The position numbers and the translations under genes are program-made. From assembly GCA_036676195.1 (NCBI GenBank), contig JAKFDK010000037.1, positions 1 to 64,000 on the forward strand: a stretch of DNA of 64,000 nt, written 5' to 3'. Below, in pieces: positions 51,322 through 59,900 of the stretch. Within the stretch, counting starts at the first letter, position 1. Each line of letters starts with the position of its first letter. This stretch comes from JAKFDK01 sp036676195. Its GTDB lineage: Bacteria; Bacillota; Sulfobacillia; Symbiobacteriales; ZC4RG38. The notes beneath the pieces are model-generated. The model was not told where the DNA came from, did no database searches, and worked only from the letters and a program-made list of their open reading frames with translations.

Positions 51322-52098
51322 ATGCAGCCTCGGCCCCGCATCATTAAAATGGCCATCGGCCCCCTGGGGCTGAACCACCTGCACCGGCGCAATCCCTGGG
51401 TGGCCCTGGCCTGGTCCGTGGCCCTACCGGGCCTCGGACATGTTTACTGCCATGCACTGATCAAGGGCTTCATTCTAATCAGTTGGGAAATCCTCGTGAA
51501 CCACCTGGGGCGGATCAACCAGGCGATTTATCTCACCGTTCTGGGTCATCCTGACAAGGCCAGGCTGATCCTGGACTACCGGTGGGCCCCGGTCTACCCC
51601 ATCTTCTACATGCTGGCGATCTGGGATTCCTACCGCCTGGCGGTGGAATTGAACCGACTCTGTACCCTCGAGGAGCAGCAACCGGTGCGGCAGTTTGCCT
51701 CCATGCTGATGACCCCCTATGACACCGTCTTCCTGAACCGGCGCAATCCCTGGCTGGCCGCCTTCTTTTCCCTTTTCCTGGGCGGGGCCGGCCACTTTTA
51801 CAACTGCCGCCTGGTCAAGGCCCTGATTCTGATGGGCTGGCACCTGGCCGTCTGGCTGAAATCCGGGCTGAACCTGGCGCTGATTGCCACATTGCAGGGC
51901 AACTGGGCCGAAGTCCATGCGCTGATCGATTACCAGTGGCTGCTGTTCTTGCCCAGCATTCACCTGTTTAACATCTGGTCCGCCTATTCCGACTGCGTGG
52001 AGACCAATAAACTGCACGCCGAGGAACAGGCTTATGCCCGGCGCCAGAACACCGAGCATAAGCCTGTCACCACCGGACCCCCGCCATGCGAATCCTGA
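51322..52098 (+). CDS. TM2-like membrane protein with internal duplication
   Basis: A 258-residue membrane protein built from two tandem copies of about 100 residues. Copy one starts RRNPWVALAWSVALPGLGHVY and copy two RRNPWLAAFFSLFLGGAGHFY; both then have a [K]xxILxxW hydrophobic helix, a soluble stretch ending in LILDYRW or LIDYQW, and IWDSYRLAVELN or IWSAYSDCVETN. The [P/G]GxGHxY motif is that of TM2 domains. ATG at 51322 follows GAAGGAGCGG. The last 13 bases overlap the lipoprotein gene. Function unknown. Confidence 0.7.
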   Translation: MQPRPRIIKMAIGPLGLNHLHRRNPWVALAWSVALPGLGHVYCHALIKGFILISWEILVNHLGRINQAIYLTVLGHPDKARLILDYRWAPVYPIFYMLAIWDSYRLAVELNRLCTLEEQQPVRQFASMLMTPYDTVFLNRRNPWLAAFFSLFLGGAGHFYNCRLVKALILMGWHLAVWLKSGLNLALIATLQGNWAEVHALIDYQWLLFLPSIHLFNIWSAYSDCVETNKLHAEEQAYARRQNTEHKPVTTGPPPCES

Positions 52099-52463
52099 TC
52101 GCACTGGTGCTGGGCGTGGTGCTGACGGCGGCCTGCAGCCCCCGCCCCCTGGTCGCCCCGGAAGTGCTGGTCCGGCCGGGGGTGGTCGGGTTAGGCAGCC
52201 AAGTCAGCGTCCGCCTGTACGGCGCCGAGATTGCCAACTACCGCTTTATGGGCGCAGTGCCCATCTCGGACGGGATCTGGATCGTCCGGCTGGACCCAGT
52301 GCGACTGGGCATGCAACTGGAGCCGGCTCAGGTGGGCGTCCGCACGGGAGACATCGTTCCCCTGGGCGAGAACCCGGCGGTGCAGGTGGAGTTCGTCACC
52401 ATCAACCCGACCGAGCTGGTGCTGCGCGCCGTGAGCGTCCATTCCCTGCAAACCTGGGACTGA
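52086..52463 (+). CDS. Small lipoprotein
   Basis: A 125-residue protein with a lipoprotein signal peptide: hydrophobic residues 3-15 then the lipobox LTAAC, so Cys17 would be lipid-modified and the protein held on the outer membrane face. The mature part is beta-rich (VGLGSQVSVRLYGAEIANYRF; IWIVRLDPVRLGMQL), with no recognised family. It overlaps the TM2-like gene by 13 bases, so both are probably made together. Convergent with the DUF512 gene. Confidence 0.7.
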   Translation: MRILIALVLGVVLTAACSPRPLVAPEVLVRPGVVGLGSQVSVRLYGAEIANYRFMGAVPISDGIWIVRLDPVRLGMQLEPAQVGVRTGDIVPLGENPAVQVEFVTINPTELVLRAVSVHSLQTWD

Positions 52464-52472
52464 CTGACTGGG

Positions 52473-53906
52473 TCAGCGGGTTTTGAACCTGGCCCGCGGG
52501 CCGTCGACCCCGTAGTAACCGGGCTCGGCGGCGCCAGGCGTGAAACGCAGCCGCGTCCGCCGGGTCCGCACCGGCTTCAGGCCGCCCGCTGTGGCCTGAT
52601 CAAACAGTTCAAGGGGAGAACCGGCGGTGCTCACCGGAACACCGCCCAGCTTCTCCGACATCATGTCGGTGGTGAGGTTATCCAGGGTGCGGCCGTCGCC
52701 GTCCCGCAGGGCCACCGCCGGCAGCAGCACCAGATCGCCGAGGTCGGGTTCCATGGCCAGGTTCATCAGCATGTCACGGCCGGTGAGCAGGCCGGCACAG
52801 GTCACCGTCCGGCCGTAAAACTCGTTATCGGCCACCACCAGGCGCGCCTGCATGCCCTGGATCTGATTCAGGCGGTCCACCGCCCGCTGCAGGAAAGGCC
52901 CGCCCAGCCGCCCGGTCAGCACCGTCACCCGGCGGGGCGCCGCCAGGGTGGCGGGAATGCGCGGCTCCAGCCCCTGCAGTTCCTCCAGGAATAACCGGAC
53001 CATGCCCACCCCGTTCTCCAACTGGTCATAGCTGCCGTAGAATTCGGCCGGGGGCACCTCGCGCCCGGCCAGAATGTACCACTCGTCCGAAGCGTACACC
53101 ACCGGGAAGCCCCACTCCGGCTCCAGGCGGCGCTGCCAGCCCTCAAGCTGCTCCAGCATGGCCACCGCTTCGGCCCCGTTATAGGTGCGCAGGGGGTGCA
53201 GGCCGTCCCGGTGGCGGGTCAGCCCCACCGGCACCACCGACAGGCTGAGCAGAATCTCCGGTCCGAAGGCGGTCAGGTCGGCAATGGTCCTGTCCAGGGC
53301 CGGGCCGTCGTTAAGGCCGGGGCAGGAGACTACCTGGGTATGGAAGCTGATGCCGCCGGCGGCCAGTTCACGCAGCCGCTCCAGGATCCCCCGTGCCTCC
53401 GGCGTGCCCATGACCAGTTCCCGCAGGTCGTCATCGGTGGCATGCACGGAAATGTACAGGGGCGACAGACGCTGCTCCAGGATGCGCTGCCAGTGCGCCG
53501 GGTCCAGCCCGACCAGGGTGACGAAATTGCCATGCAGAAAGCTCAGGCGGTAGTCGTCGTCCATCAGGTTCAGGGTCGGGCGCATGCCCCTGGGCTGCTG
53601 GTGCACAAAGCAAAAGAGGCATTTATTGTGGCAGACATACACACCGTCGAAGGTGGCCTGTCCGCCGAAATCGATCCCCAGGTCGGCGTCGGGGTCCTTT
53701 TCCACCCGAGTCTTGATGATCTCACCGGTCGGTTTTTGAATAGTCAGTACCAGTTCCGCTTCCGTTGTATGGAACTGATAATCTAAAAAGTCCCGGATCA
53801 GGTGGCCATTGATCTCCGTGAGGCGGTCACCGGGGCCAATCCCCGCCGCCTCGGCCACGCTGCCGGGTTCTATTGCTTTTACCACCGGACGTGGAATCCG
53901 CGCCAT
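52473..53906 (-). CDS. DUF512/TIGR03279 radical-SAM-like protein with PDZ domain
   Basis: A 477-residue protein. An N-terminal PDZ-like domain (AIEPGSVAEAAGIGPGDRLTEING) is followed by the Cys motif CHNKCLFCFVHQQPRGMR near residue 92, then SFLHGNFVTL and the C-terminal DUF512 domain with ADNEFYGRTVTCAGLLTGRD. This is the TIGR03279 family, a putative FeS/radical-SAM oxidoreductase conserved in Bacillota and Cyanobacteria next to der; its reaction is unknown. ATG at 53906. In relatives it usually lies directly next to der; here about 8.8 kb separates them. Confidence 0.92.
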   Translation of the reverse strand: MARIPRPVVKAIEPGSVAEAAGIGPGDRLTEINGHLIRDFLDYQFHTTEAELVLTIQKPTGEIIKTRVEKDPDADLGIDFGGQATFDGVYVCHNKCLFCFVHQQPRGMRPTLNLMDDDYRLSFLHGNFVTLVGLDPAHWQRILEQRLSPLYISVHATDDDLRELVMGTPEARGILERLRELAAGGISFHTQVVSCPGLNDGPALDRTIADLTAFGPEILLSLSVVPVGLTRHRDGLHPLRTYNGAEAVAMLEQLEGWQRRLEPEWGFPVVYASDEWYILAGREVPPAEFYGSYDQLENGVGMVRLFLEELQGLEPRIPATLAAPRRVTVLTGRLGGPFLQRAVDRLNQIQGMQARLVVADNEFYGRTVTCAGLLTGRDMLMNLAMEPDLGDLVLLPAVALRDGDGRTLDNLTTDMMSEKLGGVPVSTAGSPLELFDQATAGGLKPVRTRRTRLRFTPGAAEPGYYGVDGPRARFKTR

Positions 53907-53997
53907 CGGTCACCACCACCCTGTCAGCCTGGTGGCGGCCCAGGTGGCCGCCCCTGGCCGTAAGTCTACCATATTATCAGGGCTGGTGACCGTAACG

Positions 53998-54453
53998 TCA
54001 AGGCAAACGGCCGCAGGTCCGCCGGGCGCACTGCGCCAGAGCCGGGTAGGCCAGCCAGGTGCCCACGGCCACCAGCGGCCGGCCCAGCGCCACCTGGTTG
54101 CAGCGACGGGAAAGGAAGCCGCCCACCCGCATCCACCAGTTGGCGGCCGCCAGGGCCCCCACCGGCAGCAGGTCGGCGGTGGAGCCGCCGGCCGCCTCTG
54201 CCAGTTGCAGGGCTGCCGCCAGCAGGCGTTGCTGGCCGGCCTCCAGCCCCCAGCAATACACACGGTGGCCGTGGTCGTCAATCCCCATCGGCAGCGGCGT
54301 GCCGATCAGGCGCCGGTGGTGGGTGTCAAAGCCCGGCTGTGCCAGCACCTCGTGGTAGGTGGGCCGCCGGTCCAGGGGCAACCGCCCCAGGTGAATGTTG
54401 GCTGCCGTCAGCGAGGTGTGGTTGGCGCTGTAGCAATGGTAAAGGACGATCAT
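53998..54453 (-). CDS. DUF3189-family protein
   Basis: A 151-residue protein. The start MIVLYHCYSANHTSLTAANI and HLGRLP, then PTYHEVLAQPGFD, are the DUF3189 pattern; GIDDHGHRVYCWG and the tail with VGGFLSRR follow. The family occurs in Clostridia and has no known function. The ATG at 54453 overlaps the stop of the upstream paralog by 4 bases. The two genes form a unit upstream of the DUF512 gene. Confidence 0.75.
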   Translation of the reverse strand: MIVLYHCYSANHTSLTAANIHLGRLPLDRRPTYHEVLAQPGFDTHHRRLIGTPLPMGIDDHGHRVYCWGLEAGQQRLLAAALQLAEAAGGSTADLLPVGALAAANWWMRVGGFLSRRCNQVALGRPLVAVGTWLAYPALAQCARRTCGRLP

Positions 54454-54971
54454 CGCTGCTCCACCGGCCACTCCATCTCCCGGGTCTGCTGCAGGTCTGC
54501 CCCGGCCACGGGTGCCGGGGCAGATGCCACCAGGGCGGCCAGGGTGGCGTCTGCGGCGGCGGCGGCGGCCGGCCACGCCAGGCGCGCGCACAGCAGGGCG
54601 GCAGCCCGGCTGCCCGCCCCGGCCAGGGCGGCCAGCGCCCAGGGCGCTTCCGGCACCGCCGCCAACCAGTAGCGGTCGCGTGGCACCCCGGCCAGGGTGG
54701 CCAGTCCGGCCAGGGCGCGATCGGTGACCCGGGTGGAGGCTCCCGGCGCCACCAGACAGACCAGGCGCCCGGCGCCGTCCCGGCCGGCGGGCCGCAGGCC
54801 ACTGAACGGCCGGAACAGGGTGCGCCAGTCCGGGGTGCCGGCCAAACGCGCCAAAGTGTCCGCCAGTTCCCCAGCGGGCGGGCAGGGGCCCTGCAGCCGC
54901 TCCAGGTGCAGCGCGGCGGCCAGGCAAGCGCCAAGGGGCCGGACACTGTGGTAAATCACCAGGTGTGCCAT
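54450..54971 (-). CDS. Divergent DUF3189-like paralog
   Basis: A 173-residue protein starting MAHLVIYHSVRPLGACLAAAL, which mirrors the strand-loop-helix start of the following DUF3189 gene. The rest is Ala/Leu-rich with LAGVPRDRYWLAAVP and a helical Ala tail. A conserved Cys/His pattern as in its neighbour is mostly lost. Ribosome site GGAGGTG is upstream; a TTG at 54980 is an alternative start. Translationally coupled to the downstream gene. Function unknown. Confidence 0.6.
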   Translation of the reverse strand: MAHLVIYHSVRPLGACLAAALHLERLQGPCPPAGELADTLARLAGTPDWRTLFRPFSGLRPAGRDGAGRLVCLVAPGASTRVTDRALAGLATLAGVPRDRYWLAAVPEAPWALAALAGAGSRAAALLCARLAWPAAAAAADATLAALVASAPAPVAGADLQQTREMEWPVEQR

Positions 54972-55095
54972 AGCCCGCAAGCTGCTCACCTCCGTCGCCA
55001 GCCTTCCCGCAGCCGGCGGCATTTATTCAGTATAAGAATTCCACCCGGTCAGCCAACCTACCCACACGAGCTTCGGTTCAGTGCGGGGGGATGGC

Positions 55096-57141
55096 ATGTT
55101 CCACTCCGAATTGCACCTGCCGCAGATTCTTTATCTGGTAGCTGTGGCGGCATACCTGGGCATGTTTGTGCTGTTCCTGCGGCTCCTGGTCTGGAAGCGT
55201 TACGCCGACCGTAACTACTGGCGGCGGCGCCCCAACCTGTCCCTGCCCCTGCTCACCGAGCGGGCCCGCCAGGCCGGGCGTGACCTGCCCTTTTTCTCTG
55301 TTCTGGTGCCAGCCCGCAACGAGTCGGACGTGATCGAGTGCACCGTGGACCACCTGGCCCGCCTGGACTATCCGGTGGACCGGTATGAGGTCATGGTCAT
55401 TACCGACGCAAAGGAAGCCCGCACGGCCGACCAGTTGCGCCCGCAGACGGTGCAAACAGCGGCCGGGTTCCTGTCCGCCGCCATGGACGGCGGCGGCACC
55501 GCCGCCTCCCCGCTGGCACCGGTCGCCGAAGGACTGGTGCTGGGGCTGCTGGCCCGGCTGGCCATGGAAGGCGGCCACGAGATTCGCCGCCGCTACGCCG
55601 CCCCGACCAAACCGGGGGCGCTGCAGGAACTGGCACCGGCGGCGGCCCGCTATCTGGTCTGGGAAGGCGCCCGCCGGCTCTGGCAGGCCCGGGGTAAGCC
55701 GGACCGGGCGGCCCTGGAACGGATGCTGCGCCGCCGTGTTCCCACTGCCGGCCTGCCCGAACTGGAAGCCGCCTATGCGGCGCTGCTGTCCCACGCCATT
55801 CCGGCTGTGGCGGCTCTGGCCTGCCTGCGGGCCGATCCCGACCGGCGCCGCCTGCTGGGCCGCCTGGTCAGCCATGCCGCCCAGGCGCAGTCGTCCCTGA
55901 CCCGGGAGATCCTTTACGGCATGAGCGAGGCCCTGGCCACCGATGTGCTGCAGCGCCTGCGCAACCTGTATCAGGCCGGAGACCTGCAGACAGCCCTGGA
56001 GCAGACCTACCGGGAAGTGTATCCGACCACCCAGGACATCCTGGCGGCCAAGATCCGGGAGTTTACCGGCCGGACCGACCGGCCGCGCCTGGTCCATGTG
56101 GATGTGCCCTACGACTTTGACGGCCACTACGGCGGCCGCTGCCTGGGCTACGAGGTACCCTCTACCAAGGGCCGCGCCCTGAACCGGGGGCTGAGCCAGA
56201 TTAACCCGGCCACCGAATGGTGCGGCTTTTACGATGCCGAGTCGCGGCCCGATCCCCGCGTGCTCCAGTATGTGGCCTGGCGCTGGCTGGAGGATACCAC
56301 CGGCACCGCCGCCTGGCGCCCGCCCCGCGTCGTGGGCCCCGCACGCATCTTTCAGGGGCCAGTATTTCAGGTACGTAACTTCTATGAAATGGGGCCGTTC
56401 TGCAAGATCGCCTCCCTGTACCAGGCCGTGGCCCATGACTGGTACCTGCCGGCCCTGTTCAAACGGTTGCCGTTTGTGGGTGGCACGAATCTGTTTGTCG
56501 AGGCCGGCCTGCTCCGGCAGATCGGCGGCTATGACCACAACAGCCTGACCGAAGACCTGGAGCTGGGCACCCGGGCCTTCCTGGAGGCCAACGCCTGGCC
56601 GGAATACCTGCCCTATCCGTCTTCGGAGCAGACCCCGCCCACCTTCAGCGGCTTTTATCGGCAGCGGCTGCGCTGGGCCACCGGGCATTTGCAGGTTTGC
56701 GAAAAGGTGCGGGTCGGGGCCGGGGCCACGGCGCCCCAGGATAAGCGCAGGCAACTGCTGCGGCAATTGTGGGTCAAGGGCCAGGGCGAATGGCTGTTCT
56801 ACCAGGCTGCCACCCTGATTCCGCCGGTGGCGCTAACGCTCCACTATACCGGCCTGCTGGACCCGGAAGTGATCCCGGTCCAGTACCGGCTCGGCCTGAA
56901 TGTGCTGTCTGTGATTTACCTGGTGTTCACCCTGTACGCCTTTTACCGCTATTCCGGCCATCTGGATACCTCCGGGCGGCCGTTCGGTGTGCTGCGGGGC
57001 ACCGCCCTGGCCGTGGTGCCGCTGCTGTTGTTGCCCCTGGCGGCCTTTCTGTTTCCGGTGCCGTATTCCAGTGCCCTGGTGCTGCGCACCCTGGGTCGGG
57101 CGCCCACCGGCTGGGTGAAAACGCCGCGTACCCGGGAATAG
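55096..57141 (+). CDS. GT2-family glycosyltransferase with large helical insertion
   Basis: A 681-residue membrane enzyme. A transmembrane helix (residues 10-32) precedes a GT-A domain: FFSVLVPARNESDVIECTV, YEVMVITDAKE, then GYEVPSTKGRALNRGL, the acidic DAES metal site, LTEDLELGTRAF and the RQRLRWATGH motif of processive-type GT2 enzymes. Four C-terminal membrane segments follow. Between the first and second halves of the GT-A fold lies about 215 extra residues (115-330), Ala/Leu-rich and helical, which I know from no GT2 family. ATG at 55096 follows GGGGGGA. Product unknown; it lies apart from the polysaccharide island. Confidence 0.85.
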   Translation: MFHSELHLPQILYLVAVAAYLGMFVLFLRLLVWKRYADRNYWRRRPNLSLPLLTERARQAGRDLPFFSVLVPARNESDVIECTVDHLARLDYPVDRYEVMVITDAKEARTADQLRPQTVQTAAGFLSAAMDGGGTAASPLAPVAEGLVLGLLARLAMEGGHEIRRRYAAPTKPGALQELAPAAARYLVWEGARRLWQARGKPDRAALERMLRRRVPTAGLPELEAAYAALLSHAIPAVAALACLRADPDRRRLLGRLVSHAAQAQSSLTREILYGMSEALATDVLQRLRNLYQAGDLQTALEQTYREVYPTTQDILAAKIREFTGRTDRPRLVHVDVPYDFDGHYGGRCLGYEVPSTKGRALNRGLSQINPATEWCGFYDAESRPDPRVLQYVAWRWLEDTTGTAAWRPPRVVGPARIFQGPVFQVRNFYEMGPFCKIASLYQAVAHDWYLPALFKRLPFVGGTNLFVEAGLLRQIGGYDHNSLTEDLELGTRAFLEANAWPEYLPYPSSEQTPPTFSGFYRQRLRWATGHLQVCEKVRVGAGATAPQDKRRQLLRQLWVKGQGEWLFYQAATLIPPVALTLHYTGLLDPEVIPVQYRLGLNVLSVIYLVFTLYAFYRYSGHLDTSGRPFGVLRGTALAVVPLLLLPLAAFLFPVPYSSALVLRTLGRAPTGWVKTPRTRE

Positions 57142-57158
57142 CCCGCCGGCCCAGGTCT

Positions 57159-57188
57159 GAGGGGGTCGCCGTGCCTGGCGACCCCCTC
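57159..57188 (+). terminator. Hairpin terminator, copy 1 of a repeated stem-loop
   Basis: GAGGGGGTCGCC (57159-57170) pairs with GGCGACCCCCTC (57177-57188), loop GTGCCT. It lies between the GT2 gene and the convergent small membrane gene. An almost identical stem-loop recurs at 58390-58423. Confidence 0.75.
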
Positions 57189-57216
57189 GTGCCGTTCCCG
57201 TCTGATCTGCCTGGCC

Positions 57217-57528
57217 TTACTGAGTGAGGACGATCACGGATAGGACGAGTGCGATCAGCGCGTGGGGGAGCAGCAGGGTCCAGGCGATCCAGAGAGTCCG
57301 CCGGCGAACTGCTATTCCTGCGCCAATGTGTAGAAACGGCAGCGCATAACCGAGGGCCTTCATGAATGGGTTAGGCCAACCGGTCAGATACCAGGCAAAG
57401 CCTACACACAGAACGCCACCACCAACCAACCATCTTGCATCCCGACGCACGATGCCAAGCGCCGAAAGCACCAGCGACGCCAGAATCGCGGGCCACCCGA
57501 TCAAGACCAGCGCAAGAACAGGGATCAT
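57217..57528 (-). CDS. Small four-helix membrane protein
   Basis: A 103-residue, mostly hydrophobic protein with about four membrane segments (residues 3-22, 30-48, 55-73 and 82-101). ATG at 57528 follows GGGAGGGATG; the frame is open upstream. No family recognised. It lies, with the next gene, between two near-identical hairpins. Confidence 0.6.
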   Translation of the reverse strand: MIPVLALVLIGWPAILASLVLSALGIVRRDARWLVGGGVLCVGFAWYLTGWPNPFMKALGYALPFLHIGAGIAVRRRTLWIAWTLLLPHALIALVLSVIVLTQ

Positions 57529-57657
57529 CGGCACATCCCTCCCGTCCCGATCAGGAGCAACAAGGACCACATGGCCCGTCTTGCACCAGTAGCTGCTCGG
57601 GCCTCATGTCTCAGGGCGGTGGCAGGGGCAGAGACAGTTCTGTTTGAGCAGTCGGTC

Positions 57658-58242
57658 TTACGACAACGTGGCGCTGGTTCGCTTCCCCCACGGCTTGAGG
57701 TACGAGATGGCGGTCAGGAAGATCAGGCCGGAAAGACTGATGGCAATCCCGATGAACAATAGCTGACGATTATGCAGGTAAGCCGGATTCTGCAGGGGAC
57801 TCGCGGCGCTCACAGCGATATGGCCATGGATCCACCGCCGCATGAATGTGCCGCCGAACATGATCATGCCGATGTTGCCGATCCACTTCGCAATGACCCA
57901 GTAGTACCCGGTGACACCCCAACTGGTCCGAACCGCCAGCACCAGGCCCGTGATCAGCGACGTGAAAGCACCAGGAATGATGAAGTACCAGTCAAATAAC
58001 GACATGAAATGGTGGGCACTGTAGATTTGCTGACTATCGGTGGTCATTTTCGTTGACAGGGCCAGCAACATGGTTCCAAGCACGCCGCCGAAATAGACAA
58101 CGACGCCGATCGCATGGGCGAAGAGCCACCATTTCTTTGCCGTGACCGGGAGCTTGGCAAACTGTTTCGCGATCCAGATGGTGATCAGGGCCATGACGAC
58201 CGGAACGAGCAGGCTGGTACCGTCGATCATCAGCGTCAACAC
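57658..58242 (-). CDS. DUF2269-like membrane protein
   Basis: A 194-residue protein with about five membrane segments. FAHAIGVVVYFGGVLGTMLLAL, DWYFIIPGAFTSLITGLVLA and TGYYWVIAKWIGNIGMIMFGG resemble the DUF2269 group of membrane proteins, which has no assigned function. GTG at 58242 follows AAGGGGATGG by 9 bases; a GTG at 58269 is an alternative. Codon use is a little less GC-biased than in neighbours. Confidence 0.6.
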   Translation of the reverse strand: MLTLMIDGTSLLVPVVMALITIWIAKQFAKLPVTAKKWWLFAHAIGVVVYFGGVLGTMLLALSTKMTTDSQQIYSAHHFMSLFDWYFIIPGAFTSLITGLVLAVRTSWGVTGYYWVIAKWIGNIGMIMFGGTFMRRWIHGHIAVSAASPLQNPAYLHNRQLLFIGIAISLSGLIFLTAISYLKPWGKRTSATLS

Positions 58243-58389
58243 AGTAGAACGCCATCCCCTTTTGCTCACATGGTTCTTCAGACAATGGCTCCGTCAGCGT
58301 TCAGGGAGTCTGACGTCTGCGGGGGAGACATCCCTTCAGGCACCGCACCGTACACCCAGAGCGGTATACGGCGATGCACCGCCATATGC

Positions 58390-58423
58390 CTGAGGGGGTC
58401 GCCATGCCTGGCGACCCCCTCAG
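58390..58423 (-). terminator. Hairpin terminator, copy 2 of a repeated stem-loop
   Basis: CTGAGGGGGTCGCC (58390-58403) pairs with GGCGACCCCCTCAG (58410-58423), loop ATGCCT. The core is identical to the copy at 57159-57188 except one loop base. It is 27 bases past the stop of the small gene at 58450. Confidence 0.75.
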
Positions 58424-58449
58424 ATGTATCTAGCCGCAGATGGCGCTGG

Positions 58450-58650
58450 TTATGACGGCAGCCGGCTGGTGACGACGGCGCCGGCGATGGGAATATGCTG
58501 TTCGGCTGCCCCCGCCGCCACCAGGACAAGCAGTGCCACGCCCTGAACCGTATAGAGGCCGGCCAGGACCCCCTGATACGTCTCATCGTGAAACTGAACG
58601 AGTACTTCGCGGCCGACCAGTTTATCCAGGGGTGTATACAGGCTAAGCAT
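58450..58650 (-). CDS. Small protein, possibly SH3/Sm-like
   Basis: A 66-residue protein with a very strong ribosome site (GGGGAGG, 9 bases before the ATG). The sequence LVGREVLVQFHDETYQGVLAGLY followed by short beta strands suggests a small beta-barrel of SH3 or LSm type (strand, turn, G-x-L-x-G strand). It is not close to Hfq. Function unknown. Confidence 0.6.
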   Translation of the reverse strand: MLSLYTPLDKLVGREVLVQFHDETYQGVLAGLYTVQGVALLVLVAAGAAEQHIPIAGAVVTSRLPS

Positions 58651-58769
58651 TCAGGTCTACCTCCCCTCTGTGGGAATAACGGGCGAACCATTCCCGGTCA
58701 TCGAGTTCTCTAATGGCAGGGGCCTTTCCTGCGCGAGGCGAAAGACCTTTACTCACGGGGGTGTCATTC

Positions 58770-59675
58770 ATGACTTATTTTCTGGGCCTGGTTGCCGTGG
58801 CTATTGCGCTGGGGTTGTATCTGAACTGGCAACTGACCCGGCAAAAGGAGCGGACAGGCGTGCTGGAAGCCATGCAAGCCCTCAATGCCGATTATGCCCG
58901 GGCCGCCGGCGAGGTAGTCGATCTGTTTGAGGCCGTGGAGCGGGCCCGTGAAGGCGTCGGCCGTACCCACGCCGCCTTTGCGGCGGTGGAGCGCGCCTTT
59001 GCCGCTGCCTCGGCCACGTTCCGGGAAGCTTCCGATCTGGTGGAGGAAATCAAGCAGGGCTTCAGCCGGGGGAACCTGGTCCCCCTCCGGCAAAACGGCG
59101 GCCGCGCCCGGGCGGTCCTACAGAATCTGGCGGCGGAACTGCAGGAACTGCAGGACCAACTGGAGCAGTACAAAGAACGCTGGCAGGCCGCCCCGGCCGA
59201 GGTGGCAGAAGCCCGCCAGGCCGTATCCGCCCTGGCCGCCGCCGCCGCCCAGGCCGAGGCTGCGCTGGGTTTCCCCCTGCCCCAGCCGGTGCGGGATACC
59301 CTCGCCCGCCTGGAACAGTTCATGGCGGCGGCAGAGACCGAGGCCCTCACGAACCCGGTCGCCGCCGCCCGCAAGGCCGCTGACCTGCAACAGAACCTGG
59401 AACGCTATTCCGGGGAGATTGAGCTGTACCAGGGCGGCGGCGGCGCCATCACCCAGGCCGCCCGGGAACTGACTGAACTGCAGCAGGCGCCGACTGCCGG
59501 CCATCCCGATGTCGCCCCGCACCTGGTCACCGCCGCCGCCGCCCTGGGCGAACTGCGGCCCCACCTTGCGGCCGGTAAGCTGGAGCATTTTCAGCAGCGC
59601 CTGCTGGAATTCCACAACGCCCTGCGGGCAGCCCGCAAGGCGCTGCGGGACCAGGGCAATGCTGCGGTGCAGTAG
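58770..59675 (+). CDS. Membrane-anchored coiled-coil protein
   Basis: A 301-residue protein: one N-terminal membrane helix (residues 2-18), then long Ala/Glu/Gln/Leu-rich helices forming coiled coils to the end. Layout is like EzrA or other septum- and envelope-associated coiled-coil proteins, but there is no clear sequence match. ATG at 58770 follows GGGGGTG. A perfect terminator hairpin follows. Confidence 0.65.
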   Translation: MTYFLGLVAVAIALGLYLNWQLTRQKERTGVLEAMQALNADYARAAGEVVDLFEAVERAREGVGRTHAAFAAVERAFAAASATFREASDLVEEIKQGFSRGNLVPLRQNGGRARAVLQNLAAELQELQDQLEQYKERWQAAPAEVAEARQAVSALAAAAAQAEAALGFPLPQPVRDTLARLEQFMAAAETEALTNPVAAARKAADLQQNLERYSGEIELYQGGGGAITQAARELTELQQAPTAGHPDVAPHLVTAAAALGELRPHLAAGKLEHFQQRLLEFHNALRAARKALRDQGNAAVQ

Positions 59676-59733
59676 GAGACCGACGATATCGGTGTGGCGC
59701 CACCGTACAGTCCACCATCAGGAAAGCCCGCCA

Positions 59734-59767
59734 GCCCCCCACTGCCAGTGCGGCGGCAGTGGGGGGC
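59734..59767 (+). terminator. Terminator after the coiled-coil gene
   Basis: GCCCCCCACTGCC (59734-59746) pairs with GGCAGTGGGGGGC (59755-59767) over an 8-base loop; GCAGTTTGC follows. It lies 58 bases past the stop. Confidence 0.7.
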
Positions 59768-59900
59768 GCAGTTTGCAAACACAGCTGCGGCCGTTCGGGT
59801 CCTTCTTTGCACCCCCCTAAGATGACGGAAACAGCCTAATGAGAATCATCCCCTGTCATGGCTTGGGGAGCGAGTAATTACATGCCGTTCGTACCGACCG

